Origin: CADCWK01 sp965218235
GTDB taxonomy: Bacteria; Chloroflexota; Chloroflexia; Thermomicrobiales; UBA6265
Assembly: GCA_965218235.1 (NCBI GenBank)
Contig: OZ244596.1
Location: 1,612,001-1,676,000, forward strand
Reading direction: 5' to 3'
DNA length: 64,000 nt
In this document: positions 15,723-23,960 of the stretch, piece after piece
Position numbering within the stretch: the stretch's first letter is position 1
Layout: every line of letters begins with the position of its first letter
The notes under the pieces: model-generated
The model's database searches: none
What the model saw: the letters and a program-made list of their open reading frames with translations, nothing else
What the model was told of the DNA's origin: nothing
Position numbers and translations under genes: made by a program

Positions 15723-16316
15723 TCAGGTTGCCCGGATGAACGCGAGGATCGCCTCCAGATTCGGGTCCGGGCCAGTGGTCGTGTCGATCCGGAGGGTCGG
15801 GCAGGGCAGGTCCATCGGGTCGTAGGTGCCGTCCCGGTGACGCCGTTCGATCTCCGGCCAGGCAATGTCGTCGAAGTGGCCTGGGTGGCGGTCCGTCGAT
15901 CCCTTCCGGGCGGCGATCCGTCGCTGGATCGTCGACAGGTCGGTCTGACAATGCAGCGCGACCGACCGGGCTCTGGCGAGGAATGGCGCGAGATTCGCCT
16001 CATCCCGACCACGCGAGAAGTTGGACTCGACGATGACCGGCACACGACCGGCAAGTCGATCGAGCATCGCATACAGCAGCGACCATGATGCACCGCCCAG
16101 CCGCCGCGATTCGGTCCGGTCGGCGGCCCCGAGGTGGTCCAGCAGGACCTCCTTCAGCGCGTCGCGCTGGAGCAGTGGGTAGCCCAGCGCACGCTGGAGC
16201 GTCGCCGCCAGCGTCGTCTTGCCGCTGCCCGGTGAGCCGGTGATGAAAATCAGTAGTGCCTCGGACGTCGCTGGTTCATCGCGTTCGTCGTCGCGTTCGT
16301 CGCAGCGATCAGTCAC
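15723..16316 (-). CDS. P-loop NTPase / predicted small-molecule kinase
   Basis: A 197-residue AAA_33-type kinase. The Walker A is ITGSPGSGKTTLAATL near residue 25; a lid-like region (LLQRDALKEVLLDHLG) and VPVIVESNFSRG follow. The C-terminal half has the R-rich segment TIQRRIAARKG seen in nucleotide/sugar kinases and zeta-toxin-like proteins. The substrate is unknown; no antitoxin partner is visible. Its GTG start (16316) overlaps the TGA of the upstream monooxygenase gene by four bases (GTGA), so the two are translationally coupled. Confidence 0.78.
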   Translation of the reverse strand: MTDRCDERDDERDEPATSEALLIFITGSPGSGKTTLAATLQRALGYPLLQRDALKEVLLDHLGAADRTESRRLGGASWSLLYAMLDRLAGRVPVIVESNFSRGRDEANLAPFLARARSVALHCQTDLSTIQRRIAARKGSTDRHPGHFDDIAWPEIERRHRDGTYDPMDLPCPTLRIDTTTGPDPNLEAILAFIRAT

Positions 16317-16660
16317 GCTTCATCAGCCTGAGCCTGGTGGCAAGGTCGATTCCCTCGCCGGTCCGCTCGCCGTATGCGCCAGACGGTGACGGTTCGGGGC
16401 TGCGTCAGGACATCGGGCAGGGCGGCGTGGAACGTCTGCCGGTAGGGGCGATGCAACGGCCGTTCGACGACGTCGTCGTCGTGGTCCTCCCGCGTCTCGA
16501 CGAGGAACAGCCGTTTCACGTTCTCCGGGTCCTCGTGCAGCGTCGCCTGAAGGAACATCGGCTCGTGGCGCATCGCATCGAGCACGCCGTCCAGCAGGGT
16601 CAGGAACCGGTCTCGCTCGGCCGGGACGACGTCGAACTGGACGGAGTAGGTGACGGCCAT
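16313..16660 (-). CDS. ABM-domain monooxygenase-like protein
   Basis: A 115-residue protein opening AVTYSVQFDVVPAERDRFL and continuing EPMFLQATLHEDPENVKRLFLVETRED, the antibiotic biosynthesis monooxygenase (dimeric ferredoxin-like) pattern. These proteins oxidise quinols or related compounds without a cofactor. The basic C-terminus (RRADRRGNRPCHQAQ) is longer than usual. ATG 16660 has GGGAGA upstream. It is the first gene of a two-gene unit with the P-loop kinase. Confidence 0.72.
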   Translation of the reverse strand: MAVTYSVQFDVVPAERDRFLTLLDGVLDAMRHEPMFLQATLHEDPENVKRLFLVETREDHDDDVVERPLHRPYRQTFHAALPDVLTQPRTVTVWRIRRADRRGNRPCHQAQADEA

Positions 16661-16779
16661 CGAGCGGGTCTCCCTGTTGGGTCTGGCGGATCGTGCGTGT
16701 CCGGTTGAGTTGACGTGATCCGCCCGATCTCCCCCTCTGGCCATGACCTCCCAGGTCATGGCGCTGGCTGGACGCCCCA

Positions 16780-18441
16780 TCAGAGTGCGTCGCGCCGGAC
16801 GCGGTCGAGCCGGAACCAGCGGTAGCCGTAGCCATTGAGCGCGACTTCCAGCGGTCGACCCTGTGGGGCATCGTAGCCGCCGTCGCTCAACGTTTCCTGG
16901 AGGTCGTCGTAGCTGCGGTCGCCCAGATCGAGATGAACCGTCCGCGCGGTGTCGGCCAGGTTGTGCACGGCGAAAGCCGTCCGGCCGCGCCACTCGCAGA
17001 TGTGCGCGAAGACCGCCTCGTCACCCGTCGCGAGGATCTCCAGCGCGCCCCATCCGAACTCGGGCGATTCCTTCCGCGTCCGGATCATGGCGTTCGTCCG
17101 GTTGAGCGCGGATTCGCCGTCGCGGCGCTCGGTCTGGACGTTGACCTGCCTGAAACCGTACGGACCGTCGGAAACCACCGGCCGGATGAGCCGGTCCGTG
17201 GCGGCAGTCGAGAAGCCGGCATTGCGCTCGTTCGTCCACTGCATCGGAGTCCGGGTGGAGAAGCGACCGGGCTGCGTGAGGTCGTCGCCCATGCCGATCT
17301 CGTCGCCGTAGATCATCAGCGGCGCGCCCGGCAGCGTGGAGATCAGGCTCTGGGCCAGCGTGATCCGGCTGGCGTCTCCGCCGAGCATCGGCCCGACACG
17401 CCGGCGGATGCCCCGACCGTAGATTCGCATGTCCGGCTCGGGCGCGAAGGCGTCCATGACCTCGGCCTCTTCGGCGCTGCTCAGCCGGGACAGATCGAGC
17501 TCATCGTAGGTGTGGAGGAAGTTGGCCCACTGGCACATCGGTGGAATCTCCGGCAGCGTCCGGAGCCCGGTCGCGATCGGTTCCGCCCGCTGCCGCGCCA
17601 GCGCCAGCCAGACGTAGTTGTTGAGGACGAAGTTGAGCAGGAGGTTCATCTCGTTGCCGTCGCCGAAGTACGACGACAACTGGTCGGGGAGGACGTTGGC
17701 CTCGGCGAGCAGGACCGCGTCGCCGCGCCGTGTCGTGAGGAAGAACTTCAGGTCGCGCAGGAAGGCATGTGGGTCCTGGACATTGTAGCGCAGGATCTCC
17801 GAGTGCTCGATCAGGAATGGCGCCGCGTCGACCCGAAAGCCGGAGACGCCGAGTGCAAGCCAGAAGCCCATGATCTTGAAGATCTCGGCGACGACTTCCG
17901 GGTTGGCGATGTTGAGATCGGGTTCGGAGGGGTAGAAGATGTGCCGGTACCACGCCCCGGCCCGGTCGTCCCGTGTCCAGTTGCTGTCCTGCTCACCGGG
18001 GAAGACGATCGTGCAATTGGCGTCGGTGGGCAGCTCGTCCGACCAGACGTAGAAGTCCCGGTACCGGGAGATCGGATCCCGACGGGCCTCCTGGAACCAC
18101 GGGTGCTGGTCGGACGTGTGGCTGACGACCAGATCGACGATGACGCGGATGCCAAGCTCTTCGGCCTGGCGGAGGAACTCGACGAAGTCGCCGAGCGTGC
18201 CCAGCGAGGGGTCGATGCCGTAGTAGTCCGCCACGTCGTAGCCGTTGTCCGTGTTTGGTGACGGATAGAAGGGCATCAGCCAGATCGCGGTGACCCCCAG
18301 GCCGGCCAGGTAACTCAGGCGCTGGGTCAGTCCGATGAAGTCGCCGGTCCCGTCGCCGTCGGAGTCCTGGTACGCCTTGACGTCGATCCCGTACCAGATC
18401 GCGTTCTTGTACCAGAGGTCACGCAGGCTGCTGGTGATCAC
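16780..18441 (-). CDS. GH13 alpha-glucosidase/trehalose-synthase-like enzyme
   Basis: A 553-residue member of the alpha-amylase superfamily close to TreS (maltose/trehalose glucosyltransferase) sequences: LWYKNAIWYGIDVKAYQDSD, then GYDVADYYGIDPSLG. The nucleophile Asp is in GFRVDAAPF and the general acid Glu in LLAEANVLP. The third motif, normally NHDEL, reads HTYDEL, so the transition-state Asp is kept but the preceding His is Tyr. Short C-terminal beta domain. GTG start at 18441 with AGGAGG upstream. No maltokinase or other trehalose genes adjoin, so the reaction is uncertain. Confidence 0.85.
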   Translation of the reverse strand: MITSSLRDLWYKNAIWYGIDVKAYQDSDGDGTGDFIGLTQRLSYLAGLGVTAIWLMPFYPSPNTDNGYDVADYYGIDPSLGTLGDFVEFLRQAEELGIRVIVDLVVSHTSDQHPWFQEARRDPISRYRDFYVWSDELPTDANCTIVFPGEQDSNWTRDDRAGAWYRHIFYPSEPDLNIANPEVVAEIFKIMGFWLALGVSGFRVDAAPFLIEHSEILRYNVQDPHAFLRDLKFFLTTRRGDAVLLAEANVLPDQLSSYFGDGNEMNLLLNFVLNNYVWLALARQRAEPIATGLRTLPEIPPMCQWANFLHTYDELDLSRLSSAEEAEVMDAFAPEPDMRIYGRGIRRRVGPMLGGDASRITLAQSLISTLPGAPLMIYGDEIGMGDDLTQPGRFSTRTPMQWTNERNAGFSTAATDRLIRPVVSDGPYGFRQVNVQTERRDGESALNRTNAMIRTRKESPEFGWGALEILATGDEAVFAHICEWRGRTAFAVHNLADTARTVHLDLGDRSYDDLQETLSDGGYDAPQGRPLEVALNGYGYRWFRLDRVRRDAL

Positions 18442-18650
18442 GCCGATTTCCTCCTGCTACATAGTGGAGTCCGGGGCATCCGGACGCTGGCGTCTCTCTG
18501 CCCGGACATCGTTCAGGCCGCGTGCCAGCGTTTCGCTCCCCGAGGCGCGTGTCCACCAACCCCTCGTGCTCCTGATCGCCGAGGATCCCGATCGCCGTGG
18601 ATCCATCACGCCGACAGGACGGGTCCTCTTCGGTCGTGACCGGACCATCT

Positions 18651-19922
18651 TCAGGTCCAGACGCCGGTGGTCGATTCCCCGGACACCTTCCCATGAAGAT
18701 CGATCGCCGTGTCCAGCGGTTCGTCTGGCGCCCGCCCCAGCATCCGCCAGGCCCAGGCCAGCACGGCGAAGTCCAGCACGGCGGCGAACCAGAACGGGGC
18801 GGTGAGATCGATCCCGCCGGCGAGAACGCCGCCGATCACGGCCCCGATCGCGCCACTGCCGGCCGAGATCGTCATGTAGGCGCTCGTCACCCGGCCGAGC
18901 AGGGCCGCCGGCACGATCGTCTGCCGGACCGTGACGGCCACCGTGCCCCAGGCGATCGCGTGGGCGCCGAACAGGGCCCAGACCACGCCGACGACGAGTA
19001 CGTCCCGTGAGAGCGCGAAGACGACCCACGTCGCCGCCTCCAGCACGATCCCGTAACGGAGGATGCGGGAGAATCCGATCCAGGCGATCAGCCGGAGGAC
19101 GAGCAGGGAGGCGACGAAGCCGCCGGCAGCGTAGGCGATGTTGAACAGACCGTACTGGAACGACGTCAGGCCGAGCCGCTCGTAGGCGACCAGGACCAGC
19201 ACCGCCATCGTCGCGCCCATCGTCAGGTTCATCACGCCGAGGGTGACGGCCAGCGTCCGGAGGAAGCGGTGCCCGGCCAGCCAGCGGACCCCCTCGGCGA
19301 TCTCCCGGCGTAGCTGAGCCGGGGTCGCCCGGGTCTCGTGGGTGTCGGTCCGGAACCGGCCGCGCAGAGCCAGGACGAAGGCGGCCGCGGCGGCGTACAG
19401 CCCACTGCCGAGCAGGAACGGCAGGGCGGCGGCCAGACCGAATAGCAGACCGCCGAGCGGTGGGCCGGTGAACTGGTTGAGGACGGTCATGGTTCCGGCC
19501 AGCCGGGCGTTGGCCCGCGGCAGCCCGGCCCGCGGGACGATCGCCGGCAGCAACGTCACCGAGGCCGGGTCGAAGACCGTCTCGGCGCTCCCGAGCAGGA
19601 AGAAGACGGCGTAGAGCAGCGGCAGCGAGGTCGCGTCGAGCAGCGTCGCAAGGCCAAGTCCGGCGATCAGCAGCGCCCGGAACGCGGCAACACCGGCCAT
19701 CACCCGGCGCCGGTCCAGCCGGTCGACGATCGCGCCGCTGATCAGCGGGAAGATCAGCCAGGGGACCTGCTGGGCGAAAGCGAGCCCGGCGACGAGGAGC
19801 GGGTCGCGGGTCAGCGCCGCCGCCAGCAGCGGCCCGGCGAACATCGTCAGGCCGTCGGCACCGTTGGACACGCCCGCCGCCGCCCAGAGCTTCCGGAACT
19901 GCGCGGGGTGCGTGGGGATCAT
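18651..19922 (-). CDS. MFS transporter, EntS/MFS_3-like
   Basis: A 423-residue, 12-helix carrier: KLWAAAGVSNGADGLTMFAGP, then the motif-A-like loop SGAIVDRLDRRRVMAG, and LLGSAETVFDPASVTLLPA typical of the enterobactin-exporter-like group. Export of a siderophore or drug is possible, but there is no siderophore gene nearby. ATG 19922 is chosen. The open frame extends to a TTG at 20066 through a Pro-Ala-Thr run encoded by a 9-base tandem repeat; neither start has a clear ribosome site. Confidence 0.85.
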   Translation of the reverse strand: MIPTHPAQFRKLWAAAGVSNGADGLTMFAGPLLAAALTRDPLLVAGLAFAQQVPWLIFPLISGAIVDRLDRRRVMAGVAAFRALLIAGLGLATLLDATSLPLLYAVFFLLGSAETVFDPASVTLLPAIVPRAGLPRANARLAGTMTVLNQFTGPPLGGLLFGLAAALPFLLGSGLYAAAAAFVLALRGRFRTDTHETRATPAQLRREIAEGVRWLAGHRFLRTLAVTLGVMNLTMGATMAVLVLVAYERLGLTSFQYGLFNIAYAAGGFVASLLVLRLIAWIGFSRILRYGIVLEAATWVVFALSRDVLVVGVVWALFGAHAIAWGTVAVTVRQTIVPAALLGRVTSAYMTISAGSGAIGAVIGGVLAGGIDLTAPFWFAAVLDFAVLAWAWRMLGRAPDEPLDTAIDLHGKVSGESTTGVWT

Positions 19923-19933
19923 GTCGGTCGGGT

Positions 19934-19965
19934 TGGCTGGCGTGGCTGGCGTGGCTGGCGTGGCG
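19934..19965. repeat. Tandem repeat of TGGCTGGCG, three copies plus five bases
   Basis: Perfect 9-base units at 19934, 19943 and 19952. If the upstream in-frame start of the MFS gene were used, this would encode repeated Pro-Ala-Thr; otherwise it lies in its leader. Copy number may vary between strains. Confidence 0.8.
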
Positions 19966-20132
19966 ATCGGGCAGCCCTCTCGTGGCGCATACGGCGGTGT
20001 ATGGCTGGGACGAAAGGCCCTCAGTCCGGGCGCGGGGCGACTACTGCGTGCGTCCAATGATACCAACGCCGGGGAAGCGCGACGTTAAGGAGTTCAACGG
20101 GATCTGCGGTGACCTGAAGTACCCGCCACAGC

Positions 20133-20275
20133 GGTCATTTTCGGAAATAGGCTGGCGGTGGAGCAGACCTCTCCCCAGACCCCGCTCGCTCATCCGCTGA
20201 AGCGGCTTCGGCTCCGCAGGTGCCCGGAGAGGGGAGCATTGGGCCTGTTCGAGGTCAGGCAACCCATCGGCTGAC
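20133..20275 (-). repeat. MITE-like repeat, copy 1
   Basis: The minus strand matches the plus strand of 60526-60697 over about 140 bases: a shared GATGGGTTGCCTGACC end, an identical 45-base core (here 20194-20238), and a shared GGTCTGCTCC block. The core is itself palindromic in part (GAAGCCGCTTC). Found outside genes in both places, with no transposase; best read as a non-autonomous or structural repeat. Confidence 0.8.
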
Positions 20276-20278
20276 CCG

Positions 20279-21580
20279 TCAGGCGACGATCTCCCGGTCG
20301 CCATCACCTTCGTGCTCACCCGCGTCGATGATGGTGCGGAGGTGTTGTGCGGTCTGCCAGAGGTCGTGGTAGGAGGTGTAGAGCGGGATCGGGGCGAGGC
20401 GGACGACGTCCGGCGGGCGGAAGTCGGGGATCACGCCGCGTCGCTTGAGCGCCCGGGCGATCTGCGGCCCGGCGTCGTGCTCGACGGCGACGTGCCCGCC
20501 GCGCCGGTCGGCCTCCCTTGGCGTCCCGATCCGGTAGGCGTAGGGCTGTTCGGTCAGGCCCGACGCCTCCAGAAGACCCATCAGGTAGTCCGTCTGGGCG
20601 AGCGACTTCGTCCGAATCGCGTCCATCCCGGCCTCGGCGACGATGCGGAGCGAGCCGGCCAGCGGCGCGGTCGAGAGCAGCGGCGGCGTGCTGATCTGCC
20701 AGGCACCAGCGCCCCCGGCGCCCTCGAAGTCGTGGCGCATGTCGAACTGGCGCTCCTTGTCGGAGCCCCACCAGCCGGCCAGCCCCGGCGCTGTGCCGAA
20801 GTGGCGCCGGTTGACGTAGAGCCCGGCGACGGAACCCGGCCCGGCGTTGAGGTACTTGTAGGAGCACCAGACGGCGAAGTCCACACCCCACTCGGAGAAG
20901 CGGTGCGGGACGGCGCCGGCGGAGTGGGCGCAGTCGAACCCGATCGGGATGCCGCGCTCCCGGGCCGCCGCTGTCAGCCGCGCCATGTCGAGCAGCTGCC
21001 CGGAGCGGTAGATCACCGACGGCAGCACGACCAGCGCGACCTCGTCGGTCATCGCCGCGATCAGCTCCGCCTCGTCCAGCGTCCGGCCGTCGGCGCTGGG
21101 GACGAGGATCAGATCGCGCTCCGGGTCGCCGCCGCGGAGGGCGATCTGGCTCTGGAGCGCGTAGACGTCGGACGGGAAGTCCAGCGCCGAGGCGACGATC
21201 CGGCGCCGGTCGCCCACCGGCCGGTAGAAGCTCGCGACCAGCGCGTGAAGGTTGACGGTCGTGCTCCCGGTGACGACGACCTCATCCGGATCGGCACCGA
21301 CCAGCGGCGCGACCTGGCGGCCGAGCTCCTCGCCGACCCAGAACCAGGGCGGGTCGGCCCGCATCCAGCCGTCGACCCCAAGCCGCTTCCACTGGTCCAG
21401 CGTCCGCAGCACCTCCGCCTCGGCGTCCCGCGAGAGCAGGCCGAGCGAGTTGCCGTCCAGGTAGATCGTCCCCGGCGCGAGGTAGAACCGGTCCCGGAAC
21501 GCCGCGAGTGTGTCGGCGGCGTCGAGCGCGCGGGCGTAGTCCTCGGAGGAGATCTCGGTGCGGCTGGGAGCGATGGTCAC
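20279..21580 (-). CDS. kynU: Kynureninase
   Basis: PLP enzyme that cleaves kynurenine to anthranilate and alanine in tryptophan breakdown. 433 residues with IYLDGNSLGLL near the N-terminus, the PLP-phosphate region TGSTTVNLHALV, FDCAHSAGAVPH with the PLP-pairing Asp, and CSYKYLNAGPG with the Schiff-base Lys. GTG 21580 is preferred over the in-frame GTG at 21589 because GGAGGTGATC, a full complement to the 16S rRNA 3' end, lies just before 21580. No other kynurenine-pathway gene is in the window. Confidence 0.95.
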   Translation of the reverse strand: MTIAPSRTEISSEDYARALDAADTLAAFRDRFYLAPGTIYLDGNSLGLLSRDAEAEVLRTLDQWKRLGVDGWMRADPPWFWVGEELGRQVAPLVGADPDEVVVTGSTTVNLHALVASFYRPVGDRRRIVASALDFPSDVYALQSQIALRGGDPERDLILVPSADGRTLDEAELIAAMTDEVALVVLPSVIYRSGQLLDMARLTAAARERGIPIGFDCAHSAGAVPHRFSEWGVDFAVWCSYKYLNAGPGSVAGLYVNRRHFGTAPGLAGWWGSDKERQFDMRHDFEGAGGAGAWQISTPPLLSTAPLAGSLRIVAEAGMDAIRTKSLAQTDYLMGLLEASGLTEQPYAYRIGTPREADRRGGHVAVEHDAGPQIARALKRRGVIPDFRPPDVVRLAPIPLYTSYHDLWQTAQHLRTIIDAGEHEGDGDREIVA

Positions 21581-22211
21581 GGTGATCACCTCCGGTGGGA
21601 TGCGTCAGGTGCGGAGCGTTCTGGATCAACGGACATATTCGACCGCCATTCAACCGTGGGCCGACCGCAGCGCCGTCATGCCTGGTAACGCTGCCGGAGG
21701 GAAGGGTCGCCGTCCCGTCAGTATCCGTCAACCTGGAAGCGATGGTGGCCTCAACCACTCGAGTCCCCACCTGAGGTGATGAAGTCGACCGAAGATGGAC
21801 GTGACGCGCTCATCAGAGCGAGTCGAACAGTCGCGGGACCGGTGGCGCCGAAGAGAGCCCGGCCGGCTCATCGCCATGCCGTTGGGCTGCCACACCGCCG
21901 GGGTCAGGCGGGTGCTGGCCGGTTCGGATGGGCTCCGGCCGCCGAGTCGACGTCGTCAGGATCGCCAGGTCACGGGCCGGGGCCGTGACGATGCCGACCA
22001 GGGTGTCGCAGGCTGCCCAGTCGGATCGGTGATCCGACTGGGCCGCTCCCTATCAACTCAGCGATGTCGGGGGAGTTCGGCCGACACGGCGGCCGGGAGG
22101 GCTACCGGGCGCCACCGGCCGCGGCCCCCTGGCTCGTTGACCGATCGTGAAACGTACTCCCCGCTTCCGCGCAGCGTACCGTCTCGGACGGCGCCCCCAT
22201 CACCGGCCGGT
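21581..22211. other. 630-base gene-free region
   Basis: No open frame here has plausible protein character on either strand. It contains two hairpins: GTCACGG-N7-CCGTGAC near 21969-21989 and the long perfect one at 22015-22043. The kynU promoter should lie near 21600-21680, where composition is a little more AT-rich. A structured RNA is conceivable but not shown. Confidence 0.4.
22015..22043. terminator. Perfect 13-bp hairpin, terminator-like or regulatory
   Basis: GCCCAGTCGGATC, three-base loop, GATCCGACTGGGC: a perfect stem of 13 pairs about 170 bases past the AHSA1 gene stop. No U-run follows on either strand, so it is not a classic intrinsic terminator. It may end transcription with help, protect a 3' end, or bind a dimeric protein. 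Confidence 0.5.
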
Positions 22212-22661
22212 TCAGGACGGTCCCAGATGCTCCCCAAGGGAATCGAGCGCCTCCTCCCAGCCGTCGTAGAAGGACCCATCGCCCTTCGTCCCGTCGACGC
22301 CGCGCAGATCGAACGTCATCCGCGTGCGTTCCCCAACCGGCTCGAGGGTGATCGTGACGACCGGCTGGTCAACCGGGTCGCCGTCCGGGTAGCCCCAGGT
22401 GAACACGAGGCGCTCGAACGGCGCGACCTCGCGGTAGACCCCACCGGTGACGACCTTGTCGCCGGTCGCGTCGTTCACCATCGTGTAGATGTAGCGGCCG
22501 CCGACCTGCGCGTCGATCTCGACGGATTCGCGGGGCGTGCTCGTTCCGCGGGTATGCCACCACTGCGCGGCCGAGTCGGGGTCGGTCCACGCCGTCCAGA
22601 CGTCCTCGGGGGTCGCGTCGAACGTGCGGACGAGCGTGAAGCCTTTCGATGCGTCGATCAT
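22212..22661 (-). CDS. SRPBCC / AHSA1-like protein
   Basis: A 149-residue START-like domain: FTLVRTFDATPEDVWTAWTD at the N-terminus, WWHTRG, GGRYIYTMV, and DGWEEALDSLGEHL at the end, the AHSA1/CalC signature. Such proteins bind hydrophobic ligands; many sit beside an ArsR regulator, as here. ATG 22661 overlaps the TGA of the ArsR gene (ATGA), so the two genes form one coupled operon. The ligand is unknown. Confidence 0.9.
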   Translation of the reverse strand: MIDASKGFTLVRTFDATPEDVWTAWTDPDSAAQWWHTRGTSTPRESVEIDAQVGGRYIYTMVNDATGDKVVTGGVYREVAPFERLVFTWGYPDGDPVDQPVVTITLEPVGERTRMTFDLRGVDGTKGDGSFYDGWEEALDSLGEHLGPS

Positions 22662-23026
22662 GGGTGTTCTCCCTCTCCTTGGTCATGTGCCCCGCGGTCT
22701 TGTTCGCGGCGGCCACTGAGATGCTCGTCGAGTAGGTCGAACCGCTCGGTCCAGTCAGCGCGCTGCTGCTCGATCCACGCGGCCGCCTCATCCAGGCTGG
22801 CGATCGCGAGCGAGCAGTCGTTCCACTGTCCTCTCCGGTCCCGTGCCACGAGGCCGGCCTTCGCCAGCACCGTCAGATGCTGAGACACCGCGGGTCTACT
22901 CATCGGATACCGCGCCGCCAGATCACTGACGGTGAGCGGGCCACTTCGAAGTCGCATGAGGATGTCGCGGCGCGTCGGATCCGCCAGTGCGGCGAACGCC
23001 ACGCTGAGTTGGTCCCGCGCCGTCAT
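22658..23026 (-). CDS. ArsR family transcriptional regulator
   Basis: A 122-residue winged-helix repressor: FAALADPTRRDILMRLRSG, then LAARYPMSRPAVSQHLTVLA as recognition helix. It lacks the metal-binding Cys pair of ArsR (no CxC in helix 3), as expected for the non-metal subgroup paired with AHSA1 genes. ATG 23026 has AAGAGGT upstream. First gene of an operon with the SRPBCC gene. The palindrome GTAAGC-AATA-GCTTAC just upstream is probably its own operator. Confidence 0.92.
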   Translation of the reverse strand: MTARDQLSVAFAALADPTRRDILMRLRSGPLTVSDLAARYPMSRPAVSQHLTVLAKAGLVARDRRGQWNDCSLAIASLDEAAAWIEQQRADWTERFDLLDEHLSGRREQDRGAHDQGEGEHP

Positions 23027-23062
23027 GTAAGTACCTCTTTACGGTAAGCAATAGCTTACATG
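23024..23062. promoter_or_regulatory. Operator of the ArsR/AHSA1 operon
   Basis: GTAAGC-AATA-GCTTAC (23044-23059) is a perfect 6-4-6 palindrome. A wider symmetric pair, CATGTAAG (23024-23031) and CTTACATG (23055-23062), brackets the ribosome site. It sits immediately before the ArsR start, where autorepression would act. Confidence 0.65.
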
Positions 23063-23277
23063 ATAGGCCGACGGAGGGAACCGATCAAGGGGACGCCCGT
23101 TCTGGTGGGCCGGTCTGATGATGTTGGATCCAGCGTCCGGTCTTTCGTGCGGCGGTGATCGATCGAGACCACCGCCGTGTGCGAACCCGCGCGAGGGTGC
23201 TATCCTGTGCGGCTGCCCACCGCGAGCAGATCGCCCCGCCACGGGACCGCAGGATGGCTCAGGGAGGGGACGGCGAC

Positions 23278-23886
23278 ATGACGGATGAGACGATGGGTCG
23301 GACCGACCAGAGCCGGGACGACGAGATCGAGCGGGCGTGGGTGGGAATCAAGCCAGGCCACAACGCCATAATCCACCTCGCGGCGTATGATCCCGAATGG
23401 CCGCGGCGTTACGAGCGGTTGGCCGGATTGGTCCGGGCAACTCTAGGCGCCCGGGTCAGGCTGTTGGAGCATGTCGGGTCGACCTCCGTTCCGGGGCTGA
23501 TCGCCAAGCCGAAGATCGACCTGGTGCTCGCCGTACCGGATAGTGACGACGAGGACGCCTACGTGCCCGATCTGGAGGCGGCGGGCTTCCGACTCAAGGT
23601 CCGTGAGCCCGACTGGTTCCAGCACAGAAACCTCGGCCGCGATGACGAAGAAGTCAACCTTCATGTTTTCACCGAGGGATGTGGCGAGATCGACGAGATG
23701 ATTCTCTTCCGCGACTGGCTCCGGGCCAATGACGCCGACCGTGACCTGTACGCCCGGAGCAAACGGGAGCTCGCCGCCCGGACCTGGCGCTACGTTCAGC
23801 ACTACGCCGACGCCAAGGGCGAGGTCGTCGACGAGATCAAGGCCCGCGCCCGGTTGGCGTCGAGCCGCCCGGCCGGGCAGCCGTAG
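23278..23886 (+). CDS. GrpB family (UPF0157) nucleotidyltransferase-like protein
   Basis: A 202-residue protein with the GrpB core: LAAYDPEWPRRYERL, LEHVGSTSVPGLIAKPKIDL (GS and paired Asp of a nucleotidyltransferase fold), and VNLHVFTEG with FRDWLRAN. The biochemical role of this family is not settled; some are fused to CoaE. ATG 23278 has AGGGAGGGG upstream; an in-frame ATG at 23254 is less likely. Confidence 0.88.
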   Translation: MTDETMGRTDQSRDDEIERAWVGIKPGHNAIIHLAAYDPEWPRRYERLAGLVRATLGARVRLLEHVGSTSVPGLIAKPKIDLVLAVPDSDDEDAYVPDLEAAGFRLKVREPDWFQHRNLGRDDEEVNLHVFTEGCGEIDEMILFRDWLRANDADRDLYARSKRELAARTWRYVQHYADAKGEVVDEIKARARLASSRPAGQP

Positions 23887-23960
23887 ACAAGCCCGGCCGG
23901 TCACGGTTCACTGTGTGCGGTAGGCGCAGGCAGGGAACCGCGACGGAACCGGGAGAACGC

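Larger units (their letters stand above)
19923..20278. other. Gene-free region with tandem 9-mers and a MITE-like repeat
   Basis: About 355 bases between the start of the MFS gene (leftward) and the end of kynU (leftward). It contains three perfect copies of TGGCTGGCG (19934-19960) and, further on, the MITE-like repeat at 20133-20275. No gene is supported. Confidence 0.55.

Noticed and set aside
15723..16316. Zeta-type toxin of a toxin-antitoxin system
   Set aside because: The P-loop kinase resembles this fold only loosely, and its coupled neighbour is an ABM-type enzyme, not an antitoxin.
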